Assembly (NCBI GenBank): GCA_018907035.1 | Contig: JACCIC010000094.1 | Span: 124,001 to 188,000 of the forward strand | Direction: 5' to 3' | DNA length: 64,000 nt | Source: Sycobia sp. Sy_11 | Taxonomy: Eukaryota > Arthropoda > Insecta > Hymenoptera > Epichrysomallidae | Shown: piece after piece, positions 63,244 to 64,000 of the stretch | Numbering within the stretch: the stretch's first letter is position 1 | Layout: every line of letters starts with the position of its first letter | Translations under genes and position numbers: made by a program | Notes under the pieces: generated by a model | What the model was told of the DNA's origin: nothing | The model's input: the letters and a program-made list of their open reading frames with translations, nothing else | Database searches by the model: none

Positions 63244-64000
63244 AACCGGTACCGCGATGCCAGCTCTCGCCACACTTTTAGAATTGATTGAAAGTAAATG
63301 TTTCATTCTACAAAAAACCGTATTGAATACGTCAAATATTACAAATAACATAATGAAATCTAATCCAGTTACAAATAATGTGCTTAAATCAGATCAAGTC
63401 GGCAATAAATACAATCAGGCGAAACCTGCGTATAAGATAAATCAGAAGAACCACGCTTTTGCTGCGGTACAAGCGACAGAATCATGCGTAATATGCCAGG
63501 GTGCGCAAAACATTTATAAATGCGACAAATCCCGTGAAATAAGCGTTGCTGAGTGAGCTGATATAATAAAATCAAATCGTCGATGTTTCAATTGTTTTAA
63601 CGCCGGCCACAATAATATCCATTGTAAACGGGAATGATGCAAAAAATGTAATCGAAAGCATCACACCTTTCCACATTACGAAGTGCAACCGTTAAATACC
63701 AATCCTCAAACTACTGCTAGTATATCGTCAAATATAGCACAAATGGATGCAAATGCCGACGCGCATATGTCAACCCTAAAGACGCCGAACGATGATTCAT
63801 CAGAAAAAATGAAGATTGGATTTTGCAGGAGAACAACGACCCTAAACACCGCAGCAAGCTCTGTACTAAATGGAAAACTCAATCTGGCATCGTTATGTTG
63901 AATTGACCGTCGCAGTCGCCCGATACAAACCCTATAGAAAATATGTGGTCAGATATTAAGCAGAAGCTTCGTGGAAGCCGCTCACACACTTGGAAGCAGT
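63241..64000 (+). repeat. Direct duplicate of 56654-57413 (BEL gag/Tc1 chimera)
   Basis: Every base aligns at an offset of 6587 with no indel seen, including the same gag-Tc1 junction (63808). Two differences were found by eye: T at 56910 versus C at 63497, and C at 57097 versus T at 63684. The copy starts in the middle of gag and runs off the window edge. Confidence 0.95.

Noticed and set aside
63154..63351. 65-codon minus-strand frame crossing 63241
   Set aside because: It only spans the duplication breakpoint and reads antisense through gag.
1..64000. CRISPR arrays, bacterial operons, riboswitches
   Set aside because: Direct repeats present are microsatellites, LTRs and the 37-bp array; gene structure with introns and TATA/poly(A) signals is eukaryotic.
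1..64000. tRNA or rRNA genes
   Set aside because: No cloverleaf with A and B box words or conserved rRNA segment was recognised by eye; a covariance search would be needed to exclude one.

Overview
The window looks like a gene-poor, AT-rich stretch of an insect nuclear genome. The evidence is split genes with GT/AG introns, long AT tracts and dinucleotide microsatellites, and a dense mix of insect-type transposons: BEL/Pao and Ty3/gypsy LTR elements, irritans-type and other mariners, Tc1, a Penelope-like element, a Mutator-like transposase and a LINE. The mix would suit Hymenoptera, perhaps an ant, but that is inference and not proven here.

Only three loci look like host genes. (1) On the minus strand at 3.58-4.97 kb is an RNase T2-family gene with good splice sites but with its catalytic histidines and the assisting Glu and Lys all substituted, so it is probably a pseudoenzyme. 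Part of one of its 5' exons is repeated in inverted orientation at 1.67-1.85 kb. (2) On the plus strand is a second RNase T2 gene. Its signal-peptide exon lies at 30.8 kb and the rest at 42.4-43.2 kb. Its large first intron holds a whole BEL/Pao element. The catalytic His/Glu/Lys residues are kept, but there is a frameshift just after the Q-x-W-P segment. (3) On the minus strand at 58.9-59.4 kb is a compact, apparently complete gene for an 84-residue secreted cysteine-rich peptide, with TATA box, 5'UTR intron and poly(A) signal.

Layout: 0-5 kb, RNase T2 locus, its inverted exon copy and Penelope debris; 8.3-9.6 kb, decayed protein-primed-type DNA polymerase B; 12-15.7 kb, BEL/Pao pol (one frameshift) with a 37-bp tandem repeat and probable LTR; 16.2-17.3 kb, Penelope-like RT; 18.0-18.9 kb, Mutator-like transposase domain; 22.1-22.4 kb, LINE RT scrap; 23.1-24.3 kb, decayed mariner with both TIRs; 27.1-29.4 kb, deleted BEL/Pao; 30.8-43.2 kb, split RNase T2 gene with the nested BEL/Pao (33.2-40.5 kb); 47.9-48.8 kb, mariner scrap; 49.8-53.4 kb, heavily decayed BEL/Pao; 54.0-55.3 kb, mariner with an intact DD34D transposase; 55.7-57.5 kb, BEL gag fused to the 3' part of a Tc1 transposase; 59.9-63.2 kb, Ty3/gypsy 3' half with LTR.

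The last 760 bases (63241-64000) repeat 56654-57413 almost perfectly in the same orientation (two differences seen by eye). The simplest reading is a recent tandem duplication with a 6587-bp period whose second copy runs off the window. It predicts a second copy of the cysteine-rich peptide gene near 65452-65706. All calls are from reading the sequence and translations by eye; no database search was possible.
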